From positions 23,274,981 to 23,338,980 of the forward strand of contig NC_045147.1 of NCBI RefSeq assembly GCF_008831285.2: a DNA stretch of 64,000 bases. The letters are read 5' to 3'. Numbering within the stretch: position 1 is the first letter of the stretch; every line of letters begins with the position of its first letter. Below the pieces are notes generated by a model. It was not told where the DNA came from and did no database searches. It saw only the letters and a list, made by a program, of their open reading frames with translations. Below, piece after piece: positions 1 to 12,495 of the stretch. The DNA is from Nymphaea colorata. Taxonomy: Eukaryota; Streptophyta; Magnoliopsida; Nymphaeales; Nymphaeaceae. A program made the position numbers and the translations under genes.

Positions 1-2118
1 AGGAGATGTGTCATTCTAAATCTGTAAGTTTTTATTTGAAATCTTTTTTCTTGTTGTTTTGATTATTGTCAATGATCTGATTGATGACGCTGTTCTATCT
101 GTTCTTCAGATAGATAAACACACCTTCTGTGTCTATGAAGCATAGATACCGTTTGGATTCGACCTAAAACTTGGTTTCGCGCGAAAATCAGGCTTTCCTG
201 CGGGATTTGTTCGTTCCCTGTTTGTTGGGAAGCTTTTCCCTGTCACGTGGTTCACGGGTTGGTAAAGGGTGGTTCAGTGTTGCAATCGAATTTCTGAATT
301 TCCCGACACAGGTCTCTTGTTTCCTATAAATAGCCAAATGATGTCTCCAAGTTTCACGCTAACTCCCCCGTCATTGCAGGGAACGTGATTCTTTTTGCTT
401 CTTCAAGATTTTGTTTCGAAGTTGAAAATATATGTTTAGTTTTAACTCATACTTATCCTTTCATTAATTATTGTTGGTAATGATAATTCTGTGGCTGTTA
501 GTAGGAATGTGGACAGATAGGATTTAACGGCTAATTAGGCACTGCCTGATCGAATCCAGAATATACAGAAAACAAACTGGAATTTAGATCTTCTCATGTA
601 ATCAGATCCGATAGAAAGTCCCTTACCAAATTGGAATCCGCTCTGTGATACAATTTAGCTCCAAATTGCCCACATCCCCGCAATTTAATCAAAGAATAAA
701 AGTAATCAATTGGGATAGTTACTATTTTTCTTTGCGTTTGGGTACCACTCGATCGATTTTTAAGGACGTCCTTTGTCTTCAACATTCAAATTTCATGAAA
801 ACGTGTGTAATTGCAAATGTAACATACTTTGAAGCTCCCCAAGATGTGAATATTGCCGAGTTGAAAACACAGTTTAGTTAGTGAGGTACCTTAGCCACTA
901 CGCTTCTGCTTTGTGCATAAATTTCTGTTGTTTGGTGACAAAATCGTCTTCTCCAGTTGTCCTGCATTTCTTGATCTGCAAGACGACTTATGTCTTGATT
1001 CTTCTGTAACCAAATATGGAGTCCCTTCACAAACTTCAGGCTTTGTGCAGGACTATCTTCTCATTGAGCAAAGTTTAAACCGACTGTATGTGCAGGTGCT
1101 TGATTTCACGGCTGAAGTGGTGGAAGGAGATGCCAGGTCGGTTCTCTGCGAGATGGTCGAGAAGCACCACGCAAGCATGCTCATCGTCGGTAGCCATGGC
1201 TATGGAGCGATCAAAAGGTGAATATGAAAATGGAATTTGCAGTTACGAGCTAACCGGTTGCCATTTTGGTCCTGCATTTCGAACTTCGTTACTGTTCTTC
1301 TTCACGGAAGTTTCACGCCCATATCTTTTGAGCCTTGTCCATGTAAAAATTCTGCCGTTGTAATTGTTACTCCGTTTTTGACATACCAACCAGTCATCCT
1401 CTGACTTCTGTCAAGAACTACCTTGCCCATAACCCTCTGCTCATGTTATTGGAACAACTGGTGGACATCTCCACATTGCTGGGATAAGTCAGAAGTCCAT
1501 AACCAGAGACGGCAGCGCCTGTTTCCTCTTTCAAGCCGTTATATTGTGGCATTCATATGCTTGTAACAGTGAGACTTGTGCCAAGATCATTCCAAATGGG
1601 TAACCATTTGAAGTGTCATCTAGCAGTCGACTGGTTGGGGAGTCCTTGAAGTTGAAGAGAAAAAAGTAACTGTATTTCATGAGGAATTGTTTAGCAACAG
1701 TAACTGTATTTCATGAATTTGCCCCATTATATAGGGTCAATCTATAGAATAGTTACATACTGTTATTGTTCCCGAACGAGACCCCTGGTAGTGGTAGAAC
1801 TTTGTCTGCTCCAACTTAGTGTTCCACTTCCATTTTGTGTAGGTTTAATTACTAACAGTCTAGGTTTTAGTTTCTACTAGTATTGCATCGTGAACTTCTG
1901 AAATTGGATTTATTTCTGAACGAGTTTTTTCTCATATGTTTGTGTTTTTTCCTGTTTATGGTATGTCTTACCTCCACAACACTTTGTGCAACTGTCCAGC
2001 TTAAAATTGATTTACGTTTTTTTGTTGCAGGACGGTCTTGGGAAGTGTAAGTGACTACTGTGCTCATCATGCTCACTGCACCGTGATGATTGTGAAGATG
2101 CCCAAGACTAAACATTAG
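1..2118 (+). CDS. Universal stress protein (UspA family), 3' part, partial at window edge
   Basis: Three coding exons are seen: 1-23 (end of an exon, reading EMCHSKS before a GTAAGT donor), 1096-1217 and 2031-2118 with stop TAG at 2116-2118. Phases agree (0, then 2). The joined C-terminal part of about 76 residues contains EVVEGDARSVLCEMVEKHHA and then GSHGYGAIKR joined to TVLGSVSDYCAHHAHCTVMI. The latter fits the Usp ATP-binding pattern G-2x-G-9x-G-S exactly. Plant proteins of this type are about 160-180 aa, so roughly the N-terminal half lies left of the window. Family knowledge: small cytosolic nucleotide-binding proteins linked to abiotic stress; the exact role here is unknown. The first intron (24-1095) is long for such a gene. 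It is convergent with the TCTP gene downstream. Confidence 0.9.
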
Positions 2119-3432
2119 GAGCTGCCATGCGTTTCGCAAATAAGCTACTTTCTTTGTTTCTATCTGCGTGTTCATAGAACTGCCCATTTATGTACTGCTC
2201 TTGGATACACCATTTCTAAATAACTTGAAGATTAGTTGCCTACTGATCTCATGACTCACTACCTACCTACCTTCATGCGCTTCACGTGAAACTTCCTTAG
2301 CAAATAGCAGGAAGCGATCTCTATCTATAAGTCTCTCCCTTTCTCCCTACCATGTTGTTTTTATTTCTTTGATCCCCAAAGTGAAAGTGGTCCGCAATAT
2401 GAGATAAGCTGCCCTCTTCAGGCAGTCAACTCAGCACCTTCAACCTTTGAGATGCAACTCTCTTAACAACTAAACTGCGGATGAAGAACCGACGAAGGAA
2501 TTGTCCAAACTCACTTCTTTACATGACATTCATTACGTTAATGGACGAACGTTCGATGTCCCTATATACAAATTTACTTTCAGGCAGCCATGTTGGTAAG
2601 ATTGAGCGGAGGTTCCAATCCAATCGTCGTCTTCAACTAGCGACCTGATTGGACTGAGAAAGGATAGCGAACAGAGCGGATGTTGATAGGCACCCTATTC
2701 TGAGCCATTTTTTGTAACGGTTTCAGAAGCTACCTGGTTATTCTGTTGACAAGAAAAGAAATACCCATCTTTTTGCCTGTCGCTTGGGCTTTGTTCAAAA
2801 TGTTCGCTGTCCTTGGTCAATGGTTTTAGTTACAAAAATAAACAGGTAAACTGGTCATGGATCCACGCATAGCCACAACTCGAGATCCCAACTCCCAACC
2901 CCAACAACAAAAGAGGACAAAATTGAGAGTTTAAGAACCAACAGACGATGCGTTGCCATGTAGCATTCCCTCCACAATACGTGAAGAAAGTACTGCATTA
3001 GTTTTACGTTTTCAAACATATACGGCTTGTTATATGAAAAAAGATTTCACATTTGAGGGAGGAGCAAGGCGTTACCACGTCAAAAGAAATACCTTTTTGC
3101 ATACCTACAAACCCCACCTAAAAAGATCTGGCACTACCATGAAAAAGGAAAAACAGCGAACAACCACAAAAGTCAGCAGCCTAATAAAATGGATACTGGT
3201 CGATCTGATACTGTTGATGTAGATCAAAAAACACAATCTTAATTGAAAAATTCACAATAAGAGAGAACCATGTAAAATCCTAGCCAATAAATTTTAAGTT
3301 ATCGTCTTGAAGTAGACTGGAGAAAGGCACTACATACTTCTCATTTTCTAGGTCTTCCACCAACACCGAAATAAAGAGAACACTAAAAATAGAGAGAAGA
3401 AGCCAGTAAGGCGCTCTCCTAGCCAAACTCCC
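2119..3432. other. Intergenic region between convergent USP and TCTP genes
   Basis: This stretch should hold the 3' UTRs of the two convergent neighbours. No ORF here resembles a protein I recognise. On the minus strand, about 2390-2485 reads GTTGCATCTC followed by a tRNA-like arm, and may be an old tRNA-derived SINE fragment. The 89-codon plus-strand ORF at 2953-3222 has no recognisable domain and lies in AT-rich sequence beside the TCTP 3' end. Confidence 0.5.
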
Positions 3433-6400
3433 TTAACACTTGACCTCCTTCAAAGCATGAGCAAAGTACAAAAATGTAGGATTGGTGGCACCATCTTTAT
3501 AGTATGCGAATACAAGGCTGCCATCTTCATTCATGCTCTCTCCCACAAAGCTGCAGTGACAAAATAGATCAATTAAGATGGCAGACTCGAGTAGCATTTT
3601 GAGGTAAAAGCAAATAAAGTACTGCTGCTAAAAGCACATAAACCACAGCTGCTAATGCCAAAACAAACAAATTTCAGACATATTGCGAAAAGAAAAATAG
3701 CACACTAAAACGATGACTAGGACTAGAAGTATTCATATTTGAAAAGTACAATCCAATAGATGCACAAAATATGCGATAAAACAATCTGGCAAAACTGGTC
3801 AATGTCCGAGAAAATGTGTCGTAAGATATCTTTTATTGGAACCTAGTATTCCAGGTTCAATGCCATTAAGAGTCTAATATCACCAAAAAACGGGAAGTGT
3901 TCCACACTTAATTTTTGTTCAAAAGTATTACTGCTCCAAACATAAAGTTCTAATCTACATAATTGTCTTGAAGGAGGTCCTGCATGCTTTTTGAAAGAGA
4001 TTTGCATTAACAGGTCATTGAAATTTATATAGGTGGACATTATTCATGAAAGCTTATTTAAGTGCAACCATGAGAAGCAAAATTAGCATGCCACTTATGA
4101 AAGCAAAACTGAACAAGTTTGCAAACCATACTTGCTGAAGAAAACTACCAACAAATGATTTAAGCAGCAGAATGGGCGTAGTGGTGCTCAAACTCAGTAG
4201 AAACAACTTATGGAATCTAGACGAAAAGGCAATTGTATGCAACCAAGATACAAACAACAGACCAAACTTCAAATTTGATTAACAAAAACCATAATGCTAC
4301 TACCAAGAAGACAACGTCCAATCTTGGAATGGCTAACAACCAAGTAGAGGAAGGCAGGAAGGCATAATCCAGGAACTGATCCTCTACATTTCACTAAAAA
4401 AGGACCAAGGACATCAAATGCTTATAATCATGTTACTGGAATTCTAGGTCAGGCCACTCATCCTTTCCAGGAATAGGAATAAAATTACTCATCATTTCAA
4501 ACCCCCAACGACCTTAAAAAAGGTAATCGAACAAATTCCTGTAAGTTTGATCCAGCCACCAAGTGACAGTGGCTAGTTAGGGCCTAGGGAGATCCAATGG
4601 CTGTTAGCTGCCATTCCATGGTTCAACTGGACTTCTTCAGGAATCCTAACTCCAAAGGTCAAAAAGTCAGTTCGCCAGTAAACAAGGGATGACACAGTAT
4701 TCGACATAAATTATCAACAGCTGGTACCACACCTCATGAAGGACTATTCAAAGTATTAGTCGATTGCTGGGGGTTTCGGACAGTTAAAAGCAATTTATAC
4801 ATGTAAGGTGCATCTAGAGCAGAAAATTACAAGCCAACTTGCCAAAGAAACAAAAACAAATCCGGATTTGCTTATCATGACTCTGTGATCAGAAAACAGG
4901 CAAAAAATTGTTACACAAGGAGAATCTGGTACTCACAATTGAAGGTCACTGAGCTTGGAGAGAAGAAATTTGGTTGCTCCCTCGATGTTCTTCTTGAAAA
5001 CTTCTTGCTTCTCCTCATCCAACTTTGGAGTGAGAAGCTTGATGTAACGTTTGATGTAAGTTACGAACTGCTTTTTGTCAAAAGCAGGTTGCTCCTGTCA
5101 GGTGACGGACAACATTTAGAGTCAGTGTCAAAGTAATTACCCCACATTTCCACCCATAGATACTAGGTACAACCCATACAGATTAGGACATGTAAGTTTT
5201 ACCTGAAGTCTGAAGGTGTCAACAATATCTACCACCTTGACTGCTTGGTCATCAACACCTTCATCTTCATCGCCACCCTCTGCAGATGGGTTCGCTCCAA
5301 TGTCTACATCAATTGCTCCTTGGACAACCCACTGTCAATATTTACAAGAATCATTAGATAACACTAAAACCCCAAAAACAGACTGAAGGAGGCAACCCAA
5401 AAGTGCAAAAGGCAATGAACCAACCTTTCCTTCAACCTCCCACAGAATCCCGTTCTGGACTTCAGTGTATGGGAATGAATCAGAGAGGAGCTCGTCCCCT
5501 GCAGCGGTGACATAACCCCAAGTTAATGAAGAGAACCAGATGAAAAAAAAAATCCACATGCCTCTTTTAGCTGAAGTGCAAATAAGAAGTGTAACAATTC
5601 ATACCAAAAGCAAAAAAAAAAACAAAGAGAGACGATTTTTTCTCTGGGTCTTTTCAGTTTTTTTTATTTTTTTAAGAAATGTTTTCCCGGTGATCATCTT
5701 CTTTTAGCAAATCAATTCTATGGGATCGGATAGTTTAGGTTAGCCTCTGTTCCGCGTGTACTAATTATAAGTGTGACCGCCAAGTCTGTATGCGTCCACT
5801 CTAACCCTTCTGAGACAAAAATCCAAGACTCGGTTAGAATATGAAGCGGTGCAAACCCAGCCAATCATTCCAATTATCAAGCCTCCAACGGAGTCACAAG
5901 GCCCTATGGACGCAAGGATTTTAACTACATGCTTGAGGACCTTCCCATGAAAAACAGACAACAAATCCAGCTCGAATCACATAATCGCATCAACGACGAA
6001 CTACCCACATGTGAATGCAACATCCTTGGTGAAAAGCCTCGGTATAGGCTCCTGTGTTGCATACTTTTTTCGTATATCGATGTGAAGATAGAATTTCCCC
6101 ACGGGTTTATGGTTAAAAGTCTGAAATTTTGTGGCGCAAAACTTGCTGTCCACATAAAAGATCGTGATTCAACAGCCGATCTCCAGGTTTTGCCACGTAG
6201 ATCACATCGTCGTCGTTAGTTTCGTTAAACAAAATTTGTAATTGCAGGTCATGTACCAGCGCGGTAAATCAGAGAGATAGTGCAAGCTTAAGCACTACCA
6301 AATTCCGCCAGATTCCCACGAAGTCGCAGCAACTGAACGGGAAAGGAACAACACAACCAGAACTAATCGAAATCGACTAGCAGAACTTCGGAAGATTAAA

Positions 6401-6675
6401 GAAAAAACAAACCACCCATCTTCCAAAGCTGACACGAGTCGGCAGCTTCCCAAAAAGGAACTCAAATACGACGATCTTCAGGAAACAAATCGAAACCAAA
6501 AAAAAAAAAAAGACACCGGGATCCACACGCTGCTCTTACACCATCGCCAAAAGAAAAAAGCAGATGAAGACACAGAATGATTCACCGATCTAAGCACTAG
6601 AGAGAAAAACAGCGAGGAGAACGCAAGGGGATGGAGATCTTCATTACCGGTAAGCAGATCCTGGTAGACCAACAT
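3433..6675 (-). CDS. TCTP: Translationally controlled tumor protein (TCTP)
   Basis: Five exons on the minus strand: 6648-6675, 5425-5498, 5203-5331, 4937-5094 and 3433-3550. All splice junctions are GT-AG and all phases agree. They give 507 nt, i.e. 168 aa, the usual plant TCTP length. The protein begins [20 protein letters not shown] and ends [13 protein letters not shown]. The acidic loop (residues ~46-60, [14 protein letters not shown]) and the lysine-rich helical hairpin (residues ~80-125) are present. Family knowledge: a conserved cytosolic protein tied to growth, translation and TOR-related signalling. Start choice: the ATG at 6673-6675 begins the canonical N-terminus, and a TATA box lies about 84 bp upstream. 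Introns 1 (5499-6647) and 4 (3551-4936) are each over 1 kb. No lesion is seen. Confidence 0.97.
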
Positions 6676-6758
6676 CGTCGCAGACAGCGAAACCCTAGTG
6701 ATCCGCAGAAAGAGGGGAGCACGAGAGAGAGGTCCTCAAAAGGTGGTCGAAGGCGACC

Positions 6759-6765
6759 CTTTATA
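6759..6765 (-). promoter_or_regulatory. TATA box of the TCTP gene
   Basis: Read on the minus strand the sequence is CGCCTATAAAGGGTCGCC, a good TATA box about 84 bp before the TCTP start codon. A pyrimidine-rich stretch (CCTCTCTCTCG) follows about 30 bp downstream, at the expected transcription start. The position is inferred from spacing, not from transcript data. Confidence 0.65.
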
Positions 6766-8611
6766 GGCGAGGGTTTTCGGTCCCTCCTTCGCCGCCTAGC
6801 CAAACGACGGTAAAAAATTTAGGAAACTTCCCTCCTACCATTGTACAAAAACACGGCTAACTTGGCTATATTCCCAATAAGTGCGTAGAAACATTTTGAA
6901 TTATCTATTTACTGCTCATTTCATTTTGAATTACTTGCAAAATATATGAGAGCGCTCATATTTGGAAACGTAACTTTCTAAAGAAAGCGGCTGAACAAGG
7001 CATGTATTTTGCAATCTAACTTGCTAAATAGGGCAGTAAAATGAAATAATGAAAATAAAGGCGGGCTTTGGGGAATACAGATTTTCTCTCCTTTACCCTT
7101 GACGACGGTGAATTGACATTTTTTTAACTTCCAAGCATCGGAAGAGGGAAATAATTGTCCATATAAGACTCTAAATCTCGAAATTAGTTATTCCATCTTC
7201 CTTTGATAAGCACATCGTCATTTTAGGCCGAGCTGATCTCTTTCTTCTTGACCTTCGATATGATCTTCATTTATCTCGCCATAACATGCGTGATCCTTCT
7301 TTTTCATGAAATCCCGGTGCACACACATCAACTAAAGTTTCATCTTTATCACATTGCCATGTAATTTGCATCGAAAGTCTGTTTGTACAAAACATGGAGA
7401 AATTAAAACATTTGTTACTTAAACAAATCATAGTGTTCTTGTGATAAGGACGGAAGTCATGTATATTGTGCACGTAGATAATTGACAAACAAGCAAAAAT
7501 GAATAAATAGACCACCGAATCAAAAGATATTCCCAAAATCAAACTTAAAAAGACTTTCCTTTCCTTTTGGTGGTAGTCAGTCTGATCGCTTCAACAAAAA
7601 ATAGAAGCCCTGGACTTTCAGTTTCTATTCAATATCTTTCTAAAAGAATGTTGTATGGCTCTTCTAAACCCACTAAACCCCTTCCAAGTTCACTTCTTAC
7701 GGACCACGTTGACATTGTTATTCTTAAGGGCAAAGCCAGAAATTTTTTTCTCGTGTTTGTTTGTAGATAGGATATTAAATCAATTTAAGATATGAAATAC
7801 ATGATTAAAGGTCATGTGGTTTTAACTTGACATCTGGAAAAAGGGGTCAACAGTTTGCTTTTCTTTCCTTTTCTTTTTTTTTCTTTGGTTTGGGATCCAA
7901 AGGAAAGCTTTACTTAGTTTTAATTTTTCCATGTTTATTGAAAATATAGAATGTTTAAAATTCGGTTCGCATAGGCTTGGTATCAATGGTCATAATTTTT
8001 TCTATTAAGCATAGGAAAAAGTTCACAGCATATATAGTATCAGAAATTGAGATAAATTTATTGAATTTCCAAATACACGTTAGGTTTTTGTTGATAGCCA
8101 AAACAAGGCCCTGCTTTCGCCGCTACTTCTTGCAAAGGTGAGCATTGTTTTCGCAATTAAAATTAAACAAGGGAGCGGCGAAATATTTTTTTAGAAAAAA
8201 ACAATTGGAAAGGAAATATTCCTTCCTTTCCAGAAAAGATAAGTTTGGGTGACACGATTATAAGAATCCAATGTGGCAGGCAATAGACATTCGATTCTTT
8301 CCCCCAAAAAAAATATATATATATATATACCACTTTGGTAATATTCGATTCTCTTTCTATCTCTAAAATAATTGGGTTAAAGCGAGTGGATGGATCGTGT
8401 TTCGGATCATTATATTCGCTTTACCACAACGGATCTGATTGGAAGAAGAGTTCAAATTCTAAAAGTGAGATAAAAAGTCTCCCGCCTTACAAACGGTGTT
8501 TCCATTGGGCAAGCTTTTCCTATCTCTCTTATGGGAAGCTGGCTTTTTAATTTGGCAAATAATATTAGTTTTTCAAATACAACAAGACATCAACCATCTC
8601 TACACCCATAA
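6766..8611. other. Gene-free region upstream of TCTP
   Basis: The first few hundred bases presumably include TCTP promoter elements. Beyond that the DNA is AT-rich with short runs such as (AT)n near 8318-8330. No ORF here shows a recognisable domain or codon pattern, and no tRNA or rRNA sequence was seen. Confidence 0.5.
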
Positions 8612-8857
8612 TTTGGAGTTTTTAAACGGTAAAATCTTTTTCAGGTATAATACGGCGAACTTAAAAAAAATAAAAAATATATGATATTTTAAAAAATTTA
8701 AAAAACTAAAACAAGCATAAAAATAAAATGAGTGAAAAACTAATAACATAAACATTAAAAGATACTTAGATTTGCAACAAATAAAAAATAAAAAATAAAA
8801 AAAACTGTTTGACATTTAAAAAATGAAAAAATAAATAAAAAAAGTGAAAAAGCTTAA
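8612..8857 (+). mobile_element. AT-rich MITE-like repeat, copy 1
   Basis: This segment shares a string of landmarks with 40181-40522 and, in inverted orientation, 49812-50188. The landmarks, in order, are GGAGTTTTTAAACGG, GGTATAATACGGCGAACTT, TGAGTGAAAAACTAATAACA, a TGCAACAAATAAAAA block and AAACTGTTTGACATT. It has no coding capacity. The left edge carries a degenerate form of the GTCTC-type end seen in the other copies, and the right edge is indistinct. A non-autonomous DNA element is the best fit; no transposase is present. Confidence 0.6.
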
Positions 8858-9187
8858 AGAAGATTGAACTTCTTTATGTACCTCTGCCCTAAAAGTGTGA
8901 GATGATTTGTAAAATATTTTTTAAAGTGTTTTATGAATTTATCTCAATTTTGAATGAAACAATTCATATTATTCTATTTACCAAACTGTGTAAGTTAATA
9001 GACACTGACCATATAATAAATTACTTTAATGTATATATTACAACACTTGTTTATTGCCTTAATTCTGATTTTATGATTAATGGATTTACATAGAACAGTT
9101 TTTGTGACAGTGTAGATAGTAGAGTGAGAATATCAACTTGGGACCTTAAGTATGTTTGCCTTGGGCCAATGGCCGAGCCAGAAAAAT

Positions 9188-9403
9188 TGAGCTAAAAGGG
9201 ATCCGGAAGTGGCGTCACGCGATTGAAGATCGGAGCTTTCGGAGGAGGCCCGACAGATATCGTCAACATGATGTATAATATTGCAAATTTTCTTCTTTCT
9301 CTTTGATTTTTTGTGTTGAAATCCATTTGGGTGTGTGGTTGAGTATCGTTTGAAAGGAAGAGATCTTCTTGGATTTTGATTCTGTGCTGTGAAACTGTTG
9401 GCA
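9188..9403 (+). pseudogene. Decayed duplicate of MED15 exon 1 and start of intron 1
   Basis: About 215 bp align with 12680-12899, covering the 3' part of MED15 exon 1, its donor and the first ~140 bp of intron 1. Shared words include GATCGGAGCTTTCGG, AAATCCATTTGGGTG and CGTTTGAAAGGAAG. In the MED15 frame the copy has TGA in place of a conserved TGG, and a one-base deletion before ATCGTCAA, so it cannot encode the protein. Intron sequence is included, so the copy arose by genomic duplication and not by reverse transcription of mRNA. It lies about 3.4 kb upstream of the parent in the same orientation. Confidence 0.8.
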
Positions 9404-9753
9404 TACAGTGTTTAAGAAGAAATGGCTTAATAAATAGTGTTTCTTATGGCTGTATGATTCGATGTCTTTCCCCTCGCTTGGCCTTCCGATGTATATCTTT
9501 GGAACAATAACATTGATATTTTTTTAAGATATCGACATCTCGACGCCTCAACTTATGCATGAGAGAAATCAAACAGTGATAGTGAAGAGAGAAAAAGGCG
9601 TTTAGCAAAGGGTTCTTCTTTTTTGGTGGCTTCCAGGATCTAGATAGATGTAGGTTGCTCCACGTAGCTTTACTTTCTAGTAGTGGAAATATGAAGTGGC
9701 CAACATTGTTAAAGTAAAAGAAAGGGAGAAGTGAAAAAAAACTCGTTGATCAC

Positions 9754-9820
9754 TGGCCAGTTACTAATTATAGCAGTTTCGGTAATCGCTCGTAGGCGGC
9801 CGGTCACTAATTATAGCGGT
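9754..9820. repeat. Imperfect ~43-bp direct repeat
   Basis: GGCCAGTTACTAATTATAGC near 9755 recurs as GGCCGGTCACTAATTATAGC near 9798, with the same period and few changes. This is a short local duplication of unknown function. Confidence 0.6.
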
Positions 9821-9864
9821 GAATAGAGCGAGGCGCAAGAGAAAGGTAGCCTAGATAAAATTAA

Positions 9865-9901
9865 GGCTTGGCATCGGGCCAAGCCGTTGCCGGGTACCCG
9901 G
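9865..9901. repeat. Small GC-rich inverted repeat and 12-bp palindrome
   Basis: GGCTTGG (9865-9871) pairs with CCAAGCC (9879-9885) across a 7-base loop. It is followed by the perfect palindrome CCGGGTACCCGG (9890-9901). The segment is strikingly GC-rich against its surroundings and abuts the microsatellite at 9957. It may be a fragment of a transposon terminal region, but no element could be delimited. Confidence 0.5.
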
Positions 9902-9954
9902 TACTCGGTCCGACTCACCCCTGAGCCCAGACTTAGGAAAAAGGGACCCGGGCT

Positions 9955-9956
<2 letters not shown>

Positions 9957-10024
<68 letters not shown>
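9957..10024. repeat. Compound (AT)n(AG)n microsatellite
   Basis: About 34 bp of alternating AT runs directly into about 33 bp of alternating AG. Short ORFs reading through it on both strands are repeat artefacts. Confidence 0.97.
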
Positions 10025-10029
<5 letters not shown>

Positions 10030-11470
10030 AGAGAATGCAAGGTACATAACCTCACATCATCAAACGAGATTTTTATAAACCTCATTTAGAAATAAAAGAT
10101 CCGGGGCTATCACATGGAATCTAAGTATGAGTGGAGATGCTTAGCTTGACCAGCCGCAAGTCCAACAGAGAACATCATATCCGTGGATTAAAGATCCTTG
10201 CCTTAATTGCAAATGCACCTTTGGAGTCACTGGAAATCGACATCTTGCTTAAATAATCTGAATGAACATTTCTTCAGTTTAAGTTATTTTTTAATCAAAT
10301 GACACGAGGACCTTTAGAAATAATAAATAAAAAGAAAAACGTTGTTGGCATAGCTTTGTTTCAAAAAGAGATGATTAATTTTAGGTACTAGATAACAAAA
10401 AGCAAAAATTTATTTATGTAAACTATGGCGCTAAGGAGCACTAGTTTTAGCTAATGCCCACATGTAGCTCTCACAAGCCCACAATTGCGTAAACTATTAG
10501 ATAACAAATCCATGTAGATTGAATCACTGTTTGCTCAAGCCGCAGCCCACGGACTTCACCTAATGCGCATTAGAGATCTAAAATTTCAAAAGGCAAGTGC
10601 ACTTTTGAATTAGAACGATCAACATTAACTATCTACGTTAGACACAAGAAAGGCTATCTTTAGTCTTTGATCAAGATTCTCCTTTTCCTCTTCTACTGAA
10701 CGGGGTCTGTCTGTTTGACTCAATCAATCAGGGGACAAAGTTCACCGGAAAAAAAAAAACAGTGGAACTTCAGTACTCCTGGGTCCCTTGGTTGGCAAAA
10801 AAAAAAAAAGTCTCTTAAGTGAAGCCATAGTTGGGACCCAAGGCATCGTGCGGTGGGTCCAGCCCAGATGCTGCTTTATTGAAGCATGACGGGAGATTAT
10901 TTGTCCGCTACTTTTAGTCCAAGTTCGTGTCACTTTGCCCGCTCATTGATTGAAGTGTCAGATTTTCCATCCCTACTTTGCTCAGATCTCAAGAATTGGT
11001 TTACGTCCTAACTTAACATTTTATTGATAACGAGCAAAGATGCTCTTTTAGTGCCATGACAACCGAAAAGTTCCATATTTCAAATTGCCCCAACCCAATA
11101 ATGGAAGCTCCTCCAAAAAAAAAAAAAAAAAAAATCGAGTTCTTGATAAAACATTTTTAATATAATATTCTTTGAAATAAAAAAGTACAAATAACTTTTT
11201 CCATAAGCATGAAACACGCTTGGAGACTTTTGGCTGCTTATGATCCAAAATTTTAGATACGTTCAAATTTCAAACTCAAAACCAGTATTATCGATTTGGT
11301 GTCATGTCAGTTTGCTCTCCCGCATCATTTTTAACAGATATATATGAGGTCATATTTTCTTAATGAATAAACAAGGCTTCTCTCCTTTCTTTTGTTTTTA
11401 GAGTTCAAAGTTGTGTTAGAGATCTGCATGAATTTTTTTGATTGGCTTTAGGGTTCACCTTCATCGTCAC
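10030..11470. other. Gene-free region
   Basis: AT-rich DNA with several poly-A runs (10750, 10798 and 11115). No ORF here has a recognisable protein, and no structured RNA gene was seen. Confidence 0.5.
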
Positions 11471-11474
11471 GAAT

Positions 11475-11856
11475 TCACAAATTGGTATTTTCAGGAAGTT
11501 GCGTGAACCGTCCTACATTGCAATTTAAATTAACTGCCTTATTACTTTTCTCTGATAATATGGGAAACGATGCAGGTGCGGCGCAATCCATGAACGGCAG
11601 TCGGATTTCGAGGGTCTTCTTCGTATCATTGCTGGTCCAAATCTTGCAGGCGACTGAGGAAAAGGAAAGCTCACTCAGACTACCCAAATCGGAGCGTCCT
11701 GCAACATCAATGCCGCGCACTTGCAAGCGACTCTCCGACGACTCATGCCGAGCCTTCTGCAGAGCCAGGTCGAGGTTGACTCTTGTGGGGGAATCGGTCA
11801 ATCTTCCTTCCCACATGAGACAAGCGAATAAGGAAGCGGCAAGAAAGAATGGCTGA
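11475..11856. other. Unassigned open stretch, both strands
   Basis: A segment of near-even base composition is open for 124 codons on the plus strand (11482-11856) and 113 codons on the minus strand (11475-11816). I recognise neither translation. It ends about 800 bp before the MED15 start. It could be a gene relic, an upstream MED15 exon, or chance. There is no splice or codon evidence to decide, so no function is proposed. Confidence 0.25.
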
Positions 11857-11873
11857 GGCAGCCATTGGAAATC

Positions 11874-12464
11874 CTATGTCAGCAAAGCTTTGGCCTTTTC
11901 TGAACATCTCTCTTCATTTTCTCTCTCTAACATAACTGTATTGCTTTCTCTTTTTCTTCCTTTCTTTCTCCGCGCCTCTTTCTTGATTTTTCGTTCAACA
12001 GTGTTTATCCTTTTACCTTCATTTTTGGTTGAACTTCTCTCCCCTCTGCTCCCCACACATCATCCGCATGCTCTTCCTTCTCCTCTTTTTTGGACGTAGC
12101 GCCTTCCTTCTCTCTCCTCCATTCTGTTTATTAATTCATTTGCTTATTTGGGAACAATAATATCTTTACGTTTTCCCGTACTATAGTCTCCGGATGTTCT
12201 TTTCTCTCTCTATTATCTCTGTCTCTCTCTCCCTCTCGAGGGAGGGAGGTTTGCCGTAACAGAAGATTTGAGCGCAGCCACCCAACCGTCTCCTTTCCTC
12301 TCCTCTCTCTGCTTCGCCATCACGTCTCCAACCAAACCGCTTTTGGCCGAAGTCTAATCTCAAGCAGGATTCATCACCACCTGTCTTTCCTTTTCGCCAG
12401 CACCACCATCGTCATAATCGTTTCCATCATTGGGCTTTGGTGTTATCCGTTCTCTAGTTCAGGG

Positions 12465-12495
<31 letters not shown>

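Noticed and set aside
9811-10078. ORFs through the (AT)n(AG)n tract on both strands
   Set aside because: Translations are dipeptide runs produced by the microsatellite.
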